Of a stretch of DNA of 29,975 nt, positions 10,529 to 21,526 are shown one piece after another. The DNA is from Conidiobolus incongruus B7586 (taxonomy: Eukaryota > Entomophthoromycota > Entomophthoromycetes > Entomophthorales > Conidiobolaceae), in the NCBI GenBank assembly GCA_000697335.1, contig JNEM01008623.1, forward strand, positions 1-29,975, in the 5' to 3' direction. The position numbers and the translations under genes were made by a program. Under the pieces are notes generated by a model. The model searched no databases and was not told the origin of the DNA. It saw only the letters and a program-made list of their open reading frames with translations. Position 1 is the stretch's first letter; each line of letters begins with the position of its first letter.

Positions 10529-13500
10529 ATGCATGAATCTTTTGAAACTTTGAGAAAACAGCTCAGAGTCGATGAAAAGACACTATTAGTAGCTAACAGA
10601 GGTGTAAGTATTTTTTTTCTTATCTATTCATATCTTATCTCTGTATACTATCTTTGGTATTGGTTGATTATCCACTTCGTTATACTTGATCTTTATCATT
10701 TCACATTGTTATCAGCATTACAATATCATTATCTTAATATCTACTATTACTAATATTCAAAATACTATATGTTTTCCAAGCAACAGTGATATTAACATGT
10801 AACTCTTATCTAGGAAATCGCTATTCGTGTATTGCGTTCAGCTCACGAACTCTTCCTCAACACCGTTGCCATTTTCAGTCACGAGGATCGTTTATCGCGC
10901 CATCGTTATCAGGTAAGTGTCAATCAATCATCCTATCAGATGAGCATCCATTGATTGTATCCACTTCAGGCCGATTCTGCCTTCGAATTAGGTCCCCTTG
11001 GAGAGTTCACACCAGTTGGAGCTTATTTGGCTCAAGATAGAATCTTAGATATTGCTATCAAGAACAAAGTTAACTTTATTCATCCTGGTTATGGTTTCTT
11101 AAGTGAGAATGCTGAGTTCGCCAAGAAGGTCACTGATGCTGGTATCGTTTTCATCGGTCCTACCGCTGAAGTTATTGAAAAATTAGGTGACAAGACTGCT
11201 GCTAGAAAGATTGGTGAGTATATTTTTAGATGATTTCATAAGTATTTTTAATATTCATAATTTTTTTCTAGCTATGGAATGTGGAGTTTCCGTCGTTCCT
11301 GGTTCACCTGGTCCTATCTCCACCCTCGAAGAAATTGAGGCTTTCGTTCAAGAACATGGTTTCCCTATCATCATCAAAGCCGCTATGGGAGGTGGTGGTA
11401 GAGGTATGAGGGTTGTCAACGATGCCGCCAGTCTCAAATCCTCCTTCGAGAGAGCTCAGAGTGAAGCCCTGGCCTCTTTTGGTGATGGTACAGTCTTCGT
11501 AGAAAGATTCTTACACCGCCCTCGTCACATTGAAGTTCAATTACTTGCTGATAACTACGGAAACGTCATTCATTTATATGAAAGAGATTGTTCTGTCCAA
11601 AGAAGACATCAAAAAGTTGTTGAAATTGCTCCTTCTAGAGGTTTAAAGGTATTTAGTTGCAAAATAATTTTATCATACTTTATTAACTTGAAATCTACTT
11701 TAGCCTGAAACTTTGGATAACATTCTCAAAGATGCCATCACTCTCGCCAAACACGTTGGATACCGTAATGCTGGTACCGCTGAATTCTTGGTCGATAATC
11801 AAGGACGCCACTACTTTATTGAAATTAATCCTCGTATCCAAGTAGAACACACCATCACTGAAGAAATTACAGGAATTGATATTGTTGCCGCCCAAATTCA
11901 AATTGCTGCTGGTGCTTCTTTAGAAGAGTTAGGCTTAACTCAAGACAAAATTAAGCCCAGAGGTTTTGCCATCCAATGTCGTGTCACTACTGAAGATCCT
12001 GAACAAGGATTCCAGCCTGACTCCGGTAAGATTGAAGTCTATCGTTCTGCTGGTGGTAATGGTGTTCGTTTGGACGGTGGTATGGGTTACACTGGCGCTG
12101 TGATTACTCCTCACTACGATTCATTACTCGTCAAAGTTACTTGCTCTGGTGCCACTTTCGAAGTTGCTCACCGCAAAGTATTCCGTGCTTTAACTGAATT
12201 CCGTATCCGTGGTATCAAGACCAATATTCCTTTCATCCAAAGATTATTGGTTCATCCTGATTTCGTCAGCGGCAACATCTGGACTACCATGATTGAAGAC
12301 TCTCCTGAATTATTTAAGTTAGTCGTTAGTAAGAATCGTGCTCAGAAAATTCTCAACTACATCGGTGATGTCATCGTTAATGGAAGCAGTATTGCTGGCC
12401 AACACGGTGAACCCGCTAAGATTTCCAATCTTCTTATCGCCCCTCTTTATAAGCCTGATGGTCAAGTTATTGACGTTGAAACCCCTCCTCCTTCCGGATG
12501 GAGACAAATCTTCTTGGAACAAGGCCCTGAAGCTTTTGCCAAGGCTGTCCGCGCTCACAAGGGTTTATTGATTACTGATACCACATGGCGTGATGCTCAT
12601 CAAAGTTTGTTGGCTACTCGTGTTCGTACCATCGACTTGAAGAATATTGCTCCATCCACTGCTCATGCATTCCACAATGCCTTCAGTTTGGAAATGTGGG
12701 GTGGTGCCACGTTTGACGTAGCTATGCGTTTCTTGTACGAAGACCCATGGGAACGTTTGCGTATTTTGAGAAAACTCGTTCCCAACATTCCCTTCCAAAT
12801 GCTATTGAGAGGTGCTAACGCTGTCGGTTATACTTCCTACCCCGATAATGTTGTCTATGAATTCTGTGCTAAAGCTGTCCAAAACGGTATCGATGTTTTC
12901 CGTGTTTTCGATAGTTTGAACTATGTGGAAAACTTGAAGTTGGGTATCGACGCCGTTAGAAAGGCTGGTGGTATCATTGAAGGTACTATCTGTTACACTG
13001 GTGACGTTTCTGACCCCACTAAGACTAAGCACAACTTGCAATACTACTTGGACTTGACTCAAGAGCTCGTCAACCATGGCATCCACATTTTGGGTATTAA
13101 AGATATGGCTGGTTTGTTGAAGCCTAAGGCTGCTACTCTCTTAGTCGGATCCATCCGTAAACGATTCCCTGACTTGCCTATTCATGTCCATACCCATGAT
13201 ACCGCTAGCACTGGTGTTGCCAGTATGTTAGCTGCCGCTGAAGCTGGTGCTGACGTTGTTGACACTGCTATCGACAGTTTGTCAGGTATGACCAGTCAAC
13301 CCTGTATGGGCGCTATTGTTGGTGCTTTAGACGGTACTCCTTTGAGCACTGGTATCTCTTTGGATAACATTGCATCTATCAATTCCTACTGGGAACAAAT
13401 GAGATTACTCTACGGATGCTTCGACCCCGGTTTGAAGAGTGGTGACAGTGGTGTTTACCAACACGAAATGCCCGGAGGTCAATACACCAACTTATTATTC

Positions 13501-14412
13501 CAATCTCAACAACTTGGTCTCGGTACCCAATGGAGAGAAGTCAAGATTGCTTACGCTGAAGCCAACAAATTATGTGGTGATATTGTCAAAGTCACTCCTT
13601 CTTCTAAGGTTGTCGGTGATTTGGCTCAATTCATGGTTTCTAACAAATTGCACTACAATGATGTCATTGAAAAGGCTGATACTCTTTCTTTCCCCACTTC
13701 TGTTGTTGAATACTTCCAAGGTTACTTGGGTCAACCTTATGGTGGATTCGATGAAACTCTCCGTGCTAAGATCATCAAGAACCTTCCCAAGATTGAAGGA
13801 AGACCTGGTGCTACTTTACCTCCTCTCGACTTGGAAGCTCTCAAGGCTGAACTTGTTCAACAATACGGTCCTAACATTTCCGATACTGACGTAATCAGTG
13901 CTGCTCTCTATCCAAAGGTATTCAAGGAATATCAAGAAAAACTTGACAAGTATGGTGATGTTTCCATTATCCCCACGCAATTCTTCCTCTCAGCTCCTGA
14001 AGCCGATCAAGAATTCACCATTGAACTTGAAAAGGGTAAGACTCTCATTGTCAAACTCCTCACAGTTGGACCTCTCAATGCCAACGGTCAACGCGATGTC
14101 TTCTTCTTACTCAACGGTCAATCCCGTGTCGTCACTATCCAAGACAATGCTGTCGCCACTGAGCACGTCGTCCGCCGCAAGGCCAACTCTGCCAACCCTG
14201 GTGAAGTTGGTGCACCAATGGCTGGTGTTGTTGTCGAAGTTCGTGTCGAAAAGGGTGTTGAAATCAAGGCTGGTGATCCTATCGCTGTCCTCAGCGCTAT
14301 GAAGATGGAAACCGTCGTCACGGCGCCCGTCTCCGGTGTCGTCCAAGAAGTGTGCATCCACGAAACCAACTCCCTTGCTCAAGGCGATCTCATTGTAGTT
14401 ATCCACAAATAA
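10529..14412 (+). CDS. PYC: Pyruvate carboxylase (biotin-dependent, five exons)
   Basis: It makes oxaloacetate from pyruvate, bicarbonate and ATP (anaplerosis, gluconeogenesis). Exons: 10529-10603, 10814-10912, 10970-11213, 11272-11648 and 11704-14412. Introns are 211, 57, 58 and 55 nt, with GTAAGT, GTAAGT, GTGAGT and GTATTT donors and TAG or CAG acceptors. Joined, they give 1167 residues, close to the yeast enzymes (about 1180). Biotin carboxylase comes first ([13 protein letters not shown] at the exon 1/2 join; ATP-grasp GGGGRGMR from residue 179; [11 protein letters not shown]). The carboxyltransferase follows, with [11 protein letters not shown] (metal-binding Asp about 562) and [11 protein letters not shown] (carbamylated Lys about 731). 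The C-terminal biotinyl domain has AMKME, biotinyl Lys about 1132, 35 residues from the end. There is no N-terminal targeting sequence, so it should be cytosolic as in other fungi. All introns lie in the first third of the coding sequence. All catalytic motifs are intact. Confidence 0.97.
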
Positions 14413-15258
14413 GATAAATTTTATACAACATTCCAAACATAATAATCTAATGCTATTCATTTTCTTTACCCCTATTCTATAATAAATTTTTTAAATATAT
14501 GATTTTAATGGATTATTTCAATCAAAACCAGACATAACTCTTATAGCATTATAATCTTTTACTAATTTTCCAAATATCATCATTATCAAGTTAACATAAA
14601 AACCAATTTTTAAATTACTTTTGGTATGTTTCAATAAATAAGAAAACTCAATTTAGATTATTTAATGATATTTCTGCTATACACTATTATGAAAAAGATA
14701 TATAAATGAATTTATATTTTTATTTTGTTTAAATAATATAAAAATGACTTATATAATATTAAAATTAATGTTTTACATCATTTTATCTCAAACATCAATT
14801 ACAAATTCATATAATAACTTGTCTTGTAATAGGTCTCTAACTGGTCAAATTTCCACATCTTCATATTAAATCAATTCCAAATTAATACAATATTTTAATA
14901 GGCAATGCATTAATTTAAAAAAATAGTTTTATCAATTAGATATTCTATAATTTATATTGAAATTTTTACTGTAAAATTATGTGATTAGTTAAATTTTATA
15001 GTTGGTGAGATAATTATTATATATATTTAATGATAAAACTATTAAGTATCCTGAAGTTTAAGATAATTTTACTATTTTAAATTATGCATATGATTTATTG
15101 AAAAGAGATTAATTAAAATGATTGATAATAGTTGTGAGATGATATTTCAATTGGTCCCATAACTGAAACAGTCGATTCTTTGGTATAAATTTTATTTTAT
15201 TATTTTTTCATAATTTAATTTTATAATAATTTATATCAAATTGTTCATAATAAAAAAA
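14413..15258. other. Intergenic, AT-rich
   Basis: A spacer between pyruvate carboxylase and the seven-exon gene. Apart from a possible poly(A) signal near its left end I see no gene, RNA or repeat. A slightly GC-richer patch at about 14818-14880 shows no recognisable motif. Confidence 0.7.
14481..14486 (+). terminator. Possible polyadenylation signal of pyruvate carboxylase
   Basis: AATAAA occurs 69 nt after the stop codon and is followed by a T-rich stretch. In such AT-rich DNA this word is common by chance, so the call rests on position only. Confidence 0.35.
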
Positions 15259-16504
15259 ATGAATCAACCCCAAGAATCTAATACATCAAACCAGCATGAA
15301 AATCAACCTAATTTAAATTCTACAAATGACGAACTTAATAATAATGAGACTGAGTAAAGAATTTAAATAACATTAATTCTAATTTGTATATTAATTTATT
15401 TTAGTACTAGTTTAACTACCGATATATTAAATAAAACTCTAAACAATTTTCAAAATTCTTTTTCTAGTATATATCAAGTAACTTATTCTCAATCTGTATA
15501 AAATCATTATTAATGTTTTGTAGTCTTTAGCTATCAATTTAAATCAAAGCATGAATATGGTTATGGGAATGAGTCAATTAATGGAGAATTTATTGTTAAA
15601 TAGTTTAAATTCTAGTAATTTTTTATACATTATTTATTATTATCATTATTTAATGTTTTTGATTAGGTGTGAATATTAGTTCGAAAGGGGAATCTGTTGA
15701 ATTGAGTATAAACTTTAAAAATATTGGAAAGTTTCCATTGCCCAAATTGAGTTATTCGTTGAATTTAAGACCTAAAAATTTTGATGGAGACAGTGATGCT
15801 AATCACTGGAATCAATATTTAAAATGTACTAAAGACGATATAAATCAATCCAAGTAATTTTATTATAATTATTTTTATTCAATATAAGAATTGATCTTAT
15901 TTAAAATATTTAGATGTAAAAACTTTTTGAACGATAGTTACGATTTTTCAGATTTTAAACCTAATGAAACCTATCAAGAATTAATATTATTTAATCCAAT
16001 CGATAAAACTCAAGTAGCTCAATATTTTATTATAAGTATATATTTCATACTAATTTAGTCTATAGTACATTGGCGAAATAGAAATTCAATTTATTAGTCC
16101 CGGCACTTTAAACCCACTATCTATCAAAAACTCTTTTGGAATTTATTTAATTGATTTTGTAAGTTTTATCAATCATTAATTTCTATTCATTCTAATATAA
16201 TTTATTATAGTGTAAACTAAGTTATTCGAAATTATCAGCACCTATTGAATTCAACGATTCTAAAATTGAAATTCAACTCTCACCTCAATTCTTGAGATCT
16301 CAGTTCCAATTGAATCCAGTGGATGGTATTGTACCCAAATTAACCCAGTTTAACATCTTGTTGCCTAACAAATGTCAAGTATCTGTCTATTTGAATGATT
16401 CGAATAGCAATTTATGTTATTTGGTTTATAATGATAATGGTAGTTGTGATAAAGAATTAATTAATAATTTAATATGGGAGTTGAATATTTTAAACAGTCA
16501 ATAA
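15259..16504 (+). CDS. Unrecognised 310-residue protein encoded by seven exons
   Basis: I reconstructed this gene from splice signals and frame continuity. Exons: 15259-15353, 15405-15477, 15524-15614, 15667-15853, 15914-16013, 16066-16158 and 16211-16504. Introns are 46-60 nt, all GTA...TAG; donors are GTAAAG, GTAACT, GTAATT, GTAATT, GTAGCT and GTAAGT. Every join keeps frame and skips in-frame stops. The product begins with an Asn/Gln-rich, probably disordered segment (about residues 1-32). A predicted helical stretch rich in Leu, Met and Asn follows (about 35-85). From about residue 88 alternating hydrophobic and polar residues suggest beta-sandwich structure (for example ESVELSINFKNIG and SKIEIQLSPQF). 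I do not recognise the family; an appendage- or Ig-like adaptor domain is a guess. The fifth intron is least certain: its donor GTAGCT is weak and was chosen because it alone restores the frame. Confidence 0.7.
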
Positions 16505-16942
16505 ATTGGTTTTGATAATGCTTAATTTTACATTGTTCTTTAATTAATTATTTTTTTATTAATAATTGAATCATTTTAAAATTATTAAATTCATTAATTT
16601 GAACTATATTTGTTATAATCTAATGAATTTAAAGTTGTAATTTTTTTATAGTTCAAAATAACTCATTTAACATTCAAATAATAGTCAAAATTTAGATAAA
16701 TGTTTAATTTATTTTAAAATGTAATTTTAATAATTATGATTAATTTTTAAAATTTTATAAATTGAACTTTAAAATAATACAATATTAGGATTATTGGAAT
16801 ATATTAGTAATTGTGATAACTGACAAATAATAGCTATAATTTAATATAACACAATAGCAAAACTTATTGATATATGATTCATATTATATTAAAAATAATT
16901 TAAAAACAATATATGAAAGAGAAAAAATTGGATGAACAAAAA
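16505..16942. other. Intergenic, AT-rich
   Basis: A spacer between the seven-exon gene and tRNA-Cys. Its right end holds the tRNA-Cys terminator run on the opposite strand (part of A6 at 16938-16943). Nothing else is recognised. Confidence 0.7.
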
Positions 16943-17014
16943 AGGGCGCAGTCGGATTTGAACCAACGACCTATCGATCTGCAGTCGATTGCTCTACCAC
17001 TGAGCTATACGCCC
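16943..17014 (-). tRNA. trnC(GCA): tRNA-Cys (anticodon GCA)
   Basis: Reading the minus strand, the acceptor arms GGGCGTA and TGCGCCC pair with one G-U. The D-arm has AGCTCAGTGGTAGAGC and the anticodon stem ATCGA/TCGAT encloses loop CTGCAGA with anticodon GCA. The T-loop is GGTTCAAATCC. The next base is U at position 73, the identity base for cysteine tRNA. There is no intron. A run of six T on the transcribed strand (A6 at 16938-16943 on plus, including position 73) forms a standard RNA polymerase III terminator. Confidence 0.97.
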
Positions 17015-17605
17015 TTGGTTACTAAATTTCTTAAATGTTTAAATAATAATAGAAAAATTAATTAATTATTCATTTTCGTTTCTCCATTCATTCTTTCAAT
17101 TTCATCAGTTATATTTAATTTTTATTTTATTCAGTTTTTCATTCTATTTTAATTTCATATTAATATTTACTGAATATTTCTTACTATACTTATTATTTTT
17201 TTATTATTCAATTCTTCTATATTTATATTTCAAATACTCAATCTAATAATTTTCACATCAAATTCACTTTAATTATTTTAATTGATATTTATATCTCAAT
17301 ACTCATAATATATTATCGATTAAAATATTAGAATTTATTAAATGTAATATATAAAATTTGATAGTTTAAATAACATCTCATCCCTTTTTCTAAACACAAT
17401 GTCTATTTAATATTAAAAAAGTTGTCTGTCTCTCACTAAATATAGCAAAACATTAGAACTAATATTACAACAAAATTGGATTACTATTCTCTCATCATTA
17501 GTTAATAATTCGAATTATATCGAAATAATATAACTTGAATAAATATACATTTTAGGTTGATTTATTAGGTAATTATTAGGTAAGTTAAATATTATTAAAA
17601 ATAAA
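17015..17605. other. Intergenic, AT-rich
   Basis: A spacer between tRNA-Cys and the 3' end of the Ca2+ ATPase. Its left end should contain the 5' flank of the tRNA gene, and its right end the 3' UTR of the ATPase. No further gene or repeat is seen. Confidence 0.7.
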
Positions 17606-20600
17606 TTAATTTATAGGTTTAGGGCTTTCCACTTGAGGGGTCCTGGGAGAATTAACACCATATCCTTGACCTCCCATTCCAATACTACTTCCAACCATAC
17701 TGGGGACAATTAAACCCTGAAGTACTGGTTGCTTATCGCTACCGAACATACTGCGATGGTAGCTACTCCTGGAACTGTGATAAAGGGATGCAGTGCGACT
17801 ACCAGCTCTTGTACTTCTCAAACTATGCAAGAAGCTCAGATCGGATCGAATAGTATCCAGAGGACCTCCACCTTCGAGAGAGTCGGACCTTTCGAATGAC
17901 GAAGGTAGTACGCCAAAGAGATCTGTTGGAATGAGACGGATGATAATACCAATTGGAAGAGTCATAAATGCTAGGCCAATACTGATACCCCATTGAGCAC
18001 CATCTAAGGGGGAAGTACTGAAGGCGTAAGAACCAAATTGGACAATGATTACTTGAGCGATGAAAGAGAAGACTAAGATGGAGATGAAATAGATATTCCT
18101 ATGAAGCCCTTTAAGTACATTGAGTCGATGGTCAGCAGAACGACAATTGATCTCGTTAAATAGCTGCATTAAAACAAAAGTGTTGAATACAAGAGTTCTC
18201 AAAATAGGGTTATCACGGCCATTAGTTTCTTCATCATCGTAAAATGTAGCACCACCATAGAGTAAGCCAAAAGAAACGGAGGCTTGGAAGATTGCTTGGC
18301 CCAATATCATTTTCCACATTTGGATACTAATAAGTGATGCTTTGCGCGATTCTGGTGGGCGATCAAGTACATCTTTAGAAGGGGGATCTGTAGCGAGTGC
18401 TAAAGCAGCCAAAGTATCCATAATCAAATTAACCCAAAGCAGCTGAACAGCGGTTAGTACAGGTCCTTTATCTGGGTCGACAACAGCAGAAACGAAAGCA
18501 ACCAAAACGGCTGTGATATTTGTTGTTAATTGGAACTGCAAAAACTTTTTGATACTATCGTTAACAGTCCTGCCCCACATAATCGCTTTGACAATACTAC
18601 TAAAATTATCATCCATGAGGACGATACTACTAGCTTCTTTCGCAACTTCTGTTCCTGCAATACCCATACTGAAACCGACATCTGCAGCTTTAAGAGCTGG
18701 TCCATCATTCGTACCATCACCCGTAACTGCTACAACCTGTCCCAAATGCTTGAGGCGTTTAACCAGTTTCATTTTATCTTCTGGTGAAGATCTTGCCAAA
18801 ACTCTTAACCTTGGTAAAATACTATCCAATTGAGAGTCAGATAACTTTCTAAATTCTGGACCTTCCATAACAATTGCACCTTCCCTATAAATTCCACATT
18901 TTGTAGCGATGGCTTTTGCAGTGACAACATTGTCACCAGTAACCATACGAACAACAACGCCAGAGTGGCGACAGTCAGCAACGGCTTGGGTCACACCTTC
19001 ACGAAGAGGATCTTCAATACCAACAATACCAGAAAGAGTCCAATTACCCGGTTCTAAAACTTTCTTGGACCAAAAATCGGCAGACTGGTCTTCTTCCAAA
19101 GTTTCAACTTTGTTGGCTTCTTCATCAGTTAAAGTGATATCAATATAAGCTAAACCAATAGTTCTTAAAGAATTTTGAGCATATTCAGAGATTCGTTGTT
19201 CAATTTGCATAGAAGATTCGGGATTCAAGGGGTTACTAGGTACATCTTCAGATTCCATATTTGCTACAGCTGTACATTTAGACAATATAATTTCGGAAGC
19301 ACCTTTAACGAAAAGACGGTAAATTGTTGAACTATCTTTGGGATTGGTAACTTTCACCAATGTTGCCATCATTTTACGAGCACTACTAAATGGCCAAACT
19401 TGCACTACGGGGTATCTATTTCTCAACTCTTTAGCATCTGGACAACCTACCTCCTTTGAGAAAGCGAGTAATGCTACTTCAGTTTTAGAACCTACAAACT
19501 CAGTTTCTCCATTCGCGTTGGTTTTTTCGAAGGCGGAAGAATTGATTGCAACATTTTCATGGAATTTATTCCATTCTTCATTCCTAGATAATTTGGAGTT
19601 GAGTTCATTGAATTGAATGGGTGCAGTGTCTCCTGATGGATGCATGTCTGGTCCTTTAACGAATTGATAAGACCATCCGAGTGTTCCAGCAACGACTGTC
19701 ATTTTATTTTGTGTCAAGGTTCCCGTTTTGTCACTGCATACAGTTGTTGCATTGCCCATCGTTTCACAAGCTGCTAGCACGCGCACCAAGTTATTGTCTT
19801 TCAACATTCTTACAGTGGCAAACGCTAAAGAAAGCGTAACTGCAAGTGGTAAACCTTCGGGTACAGCAACAACCACAATCGTGATAGCATTAATCAAAAT
19901 ATTGACTAAAGATTCAACTACTTTATAAGCTTCATGTTCCTGTCGGTTCCAGTTAACGAAATATATGATAACGAGAACAACTAACATTAATAAAGCTGCA
20001 GCACCTCCCAACTTTGCAATACGTTCTGCTAAATATCCGAGCTTAACTTGAAGTGGAGTTTCTTCGATTTCACCTCTTAAATTCATCATAATTCTACCAA
20101 AGAAACTATTCTCACCGACATTTGTTACAACATATTTGCCCACTCCTTCCAATACTTTGGAGCCGGATAACATAAATGGATCCTTGTGCTTGGAGCTCTT
20201 TTCGCCATCACCACTATGTGCTCTTAAACACTCTTCCATAGTGACCTTAACAATTGCATCACTTTCACCAGTTGCACTACTTTCATCGCATTGAAGGTTG
20301 TGAGATTCCAAAATAATACCGTCTGCTGGCAAAATATCACCTGGTTCAACTTGAATAATATCACCTACTACAATCTCATAAACCGAAATTTCTTGAACTT
20401 TGCCATCGCGGATTAACTTCAACTCCCTGTTGTCTTTTTTACTATTCAGCTTTTGGAACTGCTTTTCTTTACGCCAGTCGTTAATAGACCCTGCAAGTAA
20501 AACGATTGTGACTGCTACTAAAATTGCAACTCCTTCAACCCAGTGAACTCTTGGAGCTTCTTGCTTGGTTGGCTCCCCATTTACAATCACAGTAATTATT

Positions 20601-21211
20601 TCTGGAGGTGTTGCAACATCCTGGTAGATACCGATTGCCAAAGATATGAGTGCTGCGACAGTTAACAAAATCATAGTGTTATCGTGCATAGCTGCCCACA
20701 TCAATTGGAGTAAGGACCGCGTTGGAACTGGTGGAAGCCTATTAACACCGTATATTCTCTGTCTATTATTTAAACCCTTATCATCCTTATCGCTCAATTC
20801 AGCGGAACTCAATCCCACAGATTTATCAGTATGCAAGGCTGCAAGTAAATGTGGTGTCGACTCGGCCATACTATGAAGTTTATGAATATCTTTGGGGTCG
20901 AAAACGCTTTGAAGTGCTTCAACCTTCAGAGGGAACTCCCCATCTGGGACCTTGACAGCTAATTTTTCATCCATTTTGGGTGCTGTTGGCGTTTTCGATC
21001 CAATAGAAGCTGTTGGAGTCTCTTCAGAAATACTTGGATTGGAATTATTGTTCTCATTTTCGGGATTAGCAGTTTCCGCTGTAGTGGTAATAGTTGGAAT
21101 GGCTCTTGGTGTCTCTATATTTTGAAGCTCATCCGAAATATCGCTCAAATCGTGGCTTACTTCAATATCGATTTTGGGAGGAACGTTATCAGTTCCTTTG
21201 GGATCGGACAT
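17606..21211 (-). CDS. PMC1: Calcium-transporting P-type ATPase, type IIB (PMC1/PMCA-like)
   Basis: It pumps Ca2+ out of the cytosol using ATP; fungal relatives sit in the vacuolar membrane, animal ones in the plasma membrane. The frame encodes 1201 residues without introns, a usual length for the family. An acidic, Thr/Ser-rich N-terminal tail of about 95 residues comes first. Then follow M1 (about 177-195), M2 (about 221-243), the actuator loop with TGES (Glu about 316), M3, and M4 with VPEGLPLAVTLS (about 451). The phosphorylation site is CSDKTGTLTQNKMT (Asp about 494). Next are MVTGDNVVTAKA and the hinge GDGTNDGPALKAADVGF (Asp about 832). M5-M10 include NLIMDTLAALALATDPP in M6, with the Asn and Asp of the single transported Ca2+ site typical of type IIB. 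The C-terminal tail of about 95 residues is Ser/Arg-rich with a basic-hydrophobic patch (DLSFLHSLRSTRAGSR). Animal pumps bind calmodulin there, but I cannot show that here. Confidence 0.96.
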   Translation of the reverse strand: MSDPKGTDNVPPKIDIEVSHDLSDISDELQNIETPRAIPTITTTAETANPENENNNSNPSISEETPTASIGSKTPTAPKMDEKLAVKVPDGEFPLKVEALQSVFDPKDIHKLHSMAESTPHLLAALHTDKSVGLSSAELSDKDDKGLNNRQRIYGVNRLPPVPTRSLLQLMWAAMHDNTMILLTVAALISLAIGIYQDVATPPEIITVIVNGEPTKQEAPRVHWVEGVAILVAVTIVLLAGSINDWRKEKQFQKLNSKKDNRELKLIRDGKVQEISVYEIVVGDIIQVEPGDILPADGIILESHNLQCDESSATGESDAIVKVTMEECLRAHSGDGEKSSKHKDPFMLSGSKVLEGVGKYVVTNVGENSFFGRIMMNLRGEIEETPLQVKLGYLAERIAKLGGAAALLMLVVLVIIYFVNWNRQEHEAYKVVESLVNILINAITIVVVAVPEGLPLAVTLSLAFATVRMLKDNNLVRVLAACETMGNATTVCSDKTGTLTQNKMTVVAGTLGWSYQFVKGPDMHPSGDTAPIQFNELNSKLSRNEEWNKFHENVAINSSAFEKTNANGETEFVGSKTEVALLAFSKEVGCPDAKELRNRYPVVQVWPFSSARKMMATLVKVTNPKDSSTIYRLFVKGASEIILSKCTAVANMESEDVPSNPLNPESSMQIEQRISEYAQNSLRTIGLAYIDITLTDEEANKVETLEEDQSADFWSKKVLEPGNWTLSGIVGIEDPLREGVTQAVADCRHSGVVVRMVTGDNVVTAKAIATKCGIYREGAIVMEGPEFRKLSDSQLDSILPRLRVLARSSPEDKMKLVKRLKHLGQVVAVTGDGTNDGPALKAADVGFSMGIAGTEVAKEASSIVLMDDNFSSIVKAIMWGRTVNDSIKKFLQFQLTTNITAVLVAFVSAVVDPDKGPVLTAVQLLWVNLIMDTLAALALATDPPSKDVLDRPPESRKASLISIQMWKMILGQAIFQASVSFGLLYGGATFYDDEETNGRDNPILRTLVFNTFVLMQLFNEINCRSADHRLNVLKGLHRNIYFISILVFSFIAQVIIVQFGSYAFSTSPLDGAQWGISIGLAFMTLPIGIIIRLIPTDLFGVLPSSFERSDSLEGGGPLDTIRSDLSFLHSLRSTRAGSRTASLYHSSRSSYHRSMFGSDKQPVLQGLIVPSMVGSSIGMGGQGYGVNSPRTPQVESPKPIN

Positions 21212-21291
21212 TTAAAATTAAATATACAACTTAAAAAAAGATTTGGAAAAATGATAATTCGTGGTATTGTATACACTTGAAAAATTAAACA
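21212..21291. promoter_or_regulatory. Short divergent intergenic region, likely ATPase promoter
   Basis: These 80 nt separate the start codon of the Ca2+ ATPase from the start of the small ORF on the other strand. If that ORF is real, this is a bidirectional promoter. I see no clear TATA box or calcineurin-responsive element. Confidence 0.35.
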
Positions 21292-21480
21292 ATGACCCAA
21301 ACTAAACTTGGAACTAAAATTTATAATATAAACAAAGTACTGTGGGGAGAAAATTACTTGGATATCGTTGGAATATTTATAAGATTATCGACGTTAATTA
21401 ATTATGGAATTTATCTCGGATATGTAGATTTGGTATATCACTTTCCCCAATATATATATTTGCTTCTATATTATGAATAA
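21292..21480 (+). CDS. Small ORF, 62 codons, hydrophobic C-terminal half (uncertain)
   Basis: It starts at ATG (context AAACAATG), 80 nt from the divergent ATPase start, and stops 46 nt before the convergent 89-codon ORF. The first 20 or so residues are polar. The rest is rich in Ile, Leu and Tyr (FIRLSTLINYGIYLGYV) and could hold one membrane segment. The sequence is less AT-rich than spacer. A GTATAT donor at 21433 and a TAG acceptor at 21484-21486 would allow a spliced form with a different tail of 23 codons, but it would overlap the convergent gene. I do not recognise a family. It may be a chance ORF or a leader. Confidence 0.35.
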   Translation: MTQTKLGTKIYNINKVLWGENYLDIVGIFIRLSTLINYGIYLGYVDLVYHFPQYIYLLLYYE

Positions 21481-21526
21481 TATTAGAATATTTTTGTATC
21501 GGAAAATTTAAATTTTTTTCTAAAAT

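Noticed and set aside
12319-14460. Minus-strand and off-frame ORFs of 77-151 codons over pyruvate carboxylase.
   Set aside because: They shadow a strongly conserved coding exon and carry no recognisable domain of their own.
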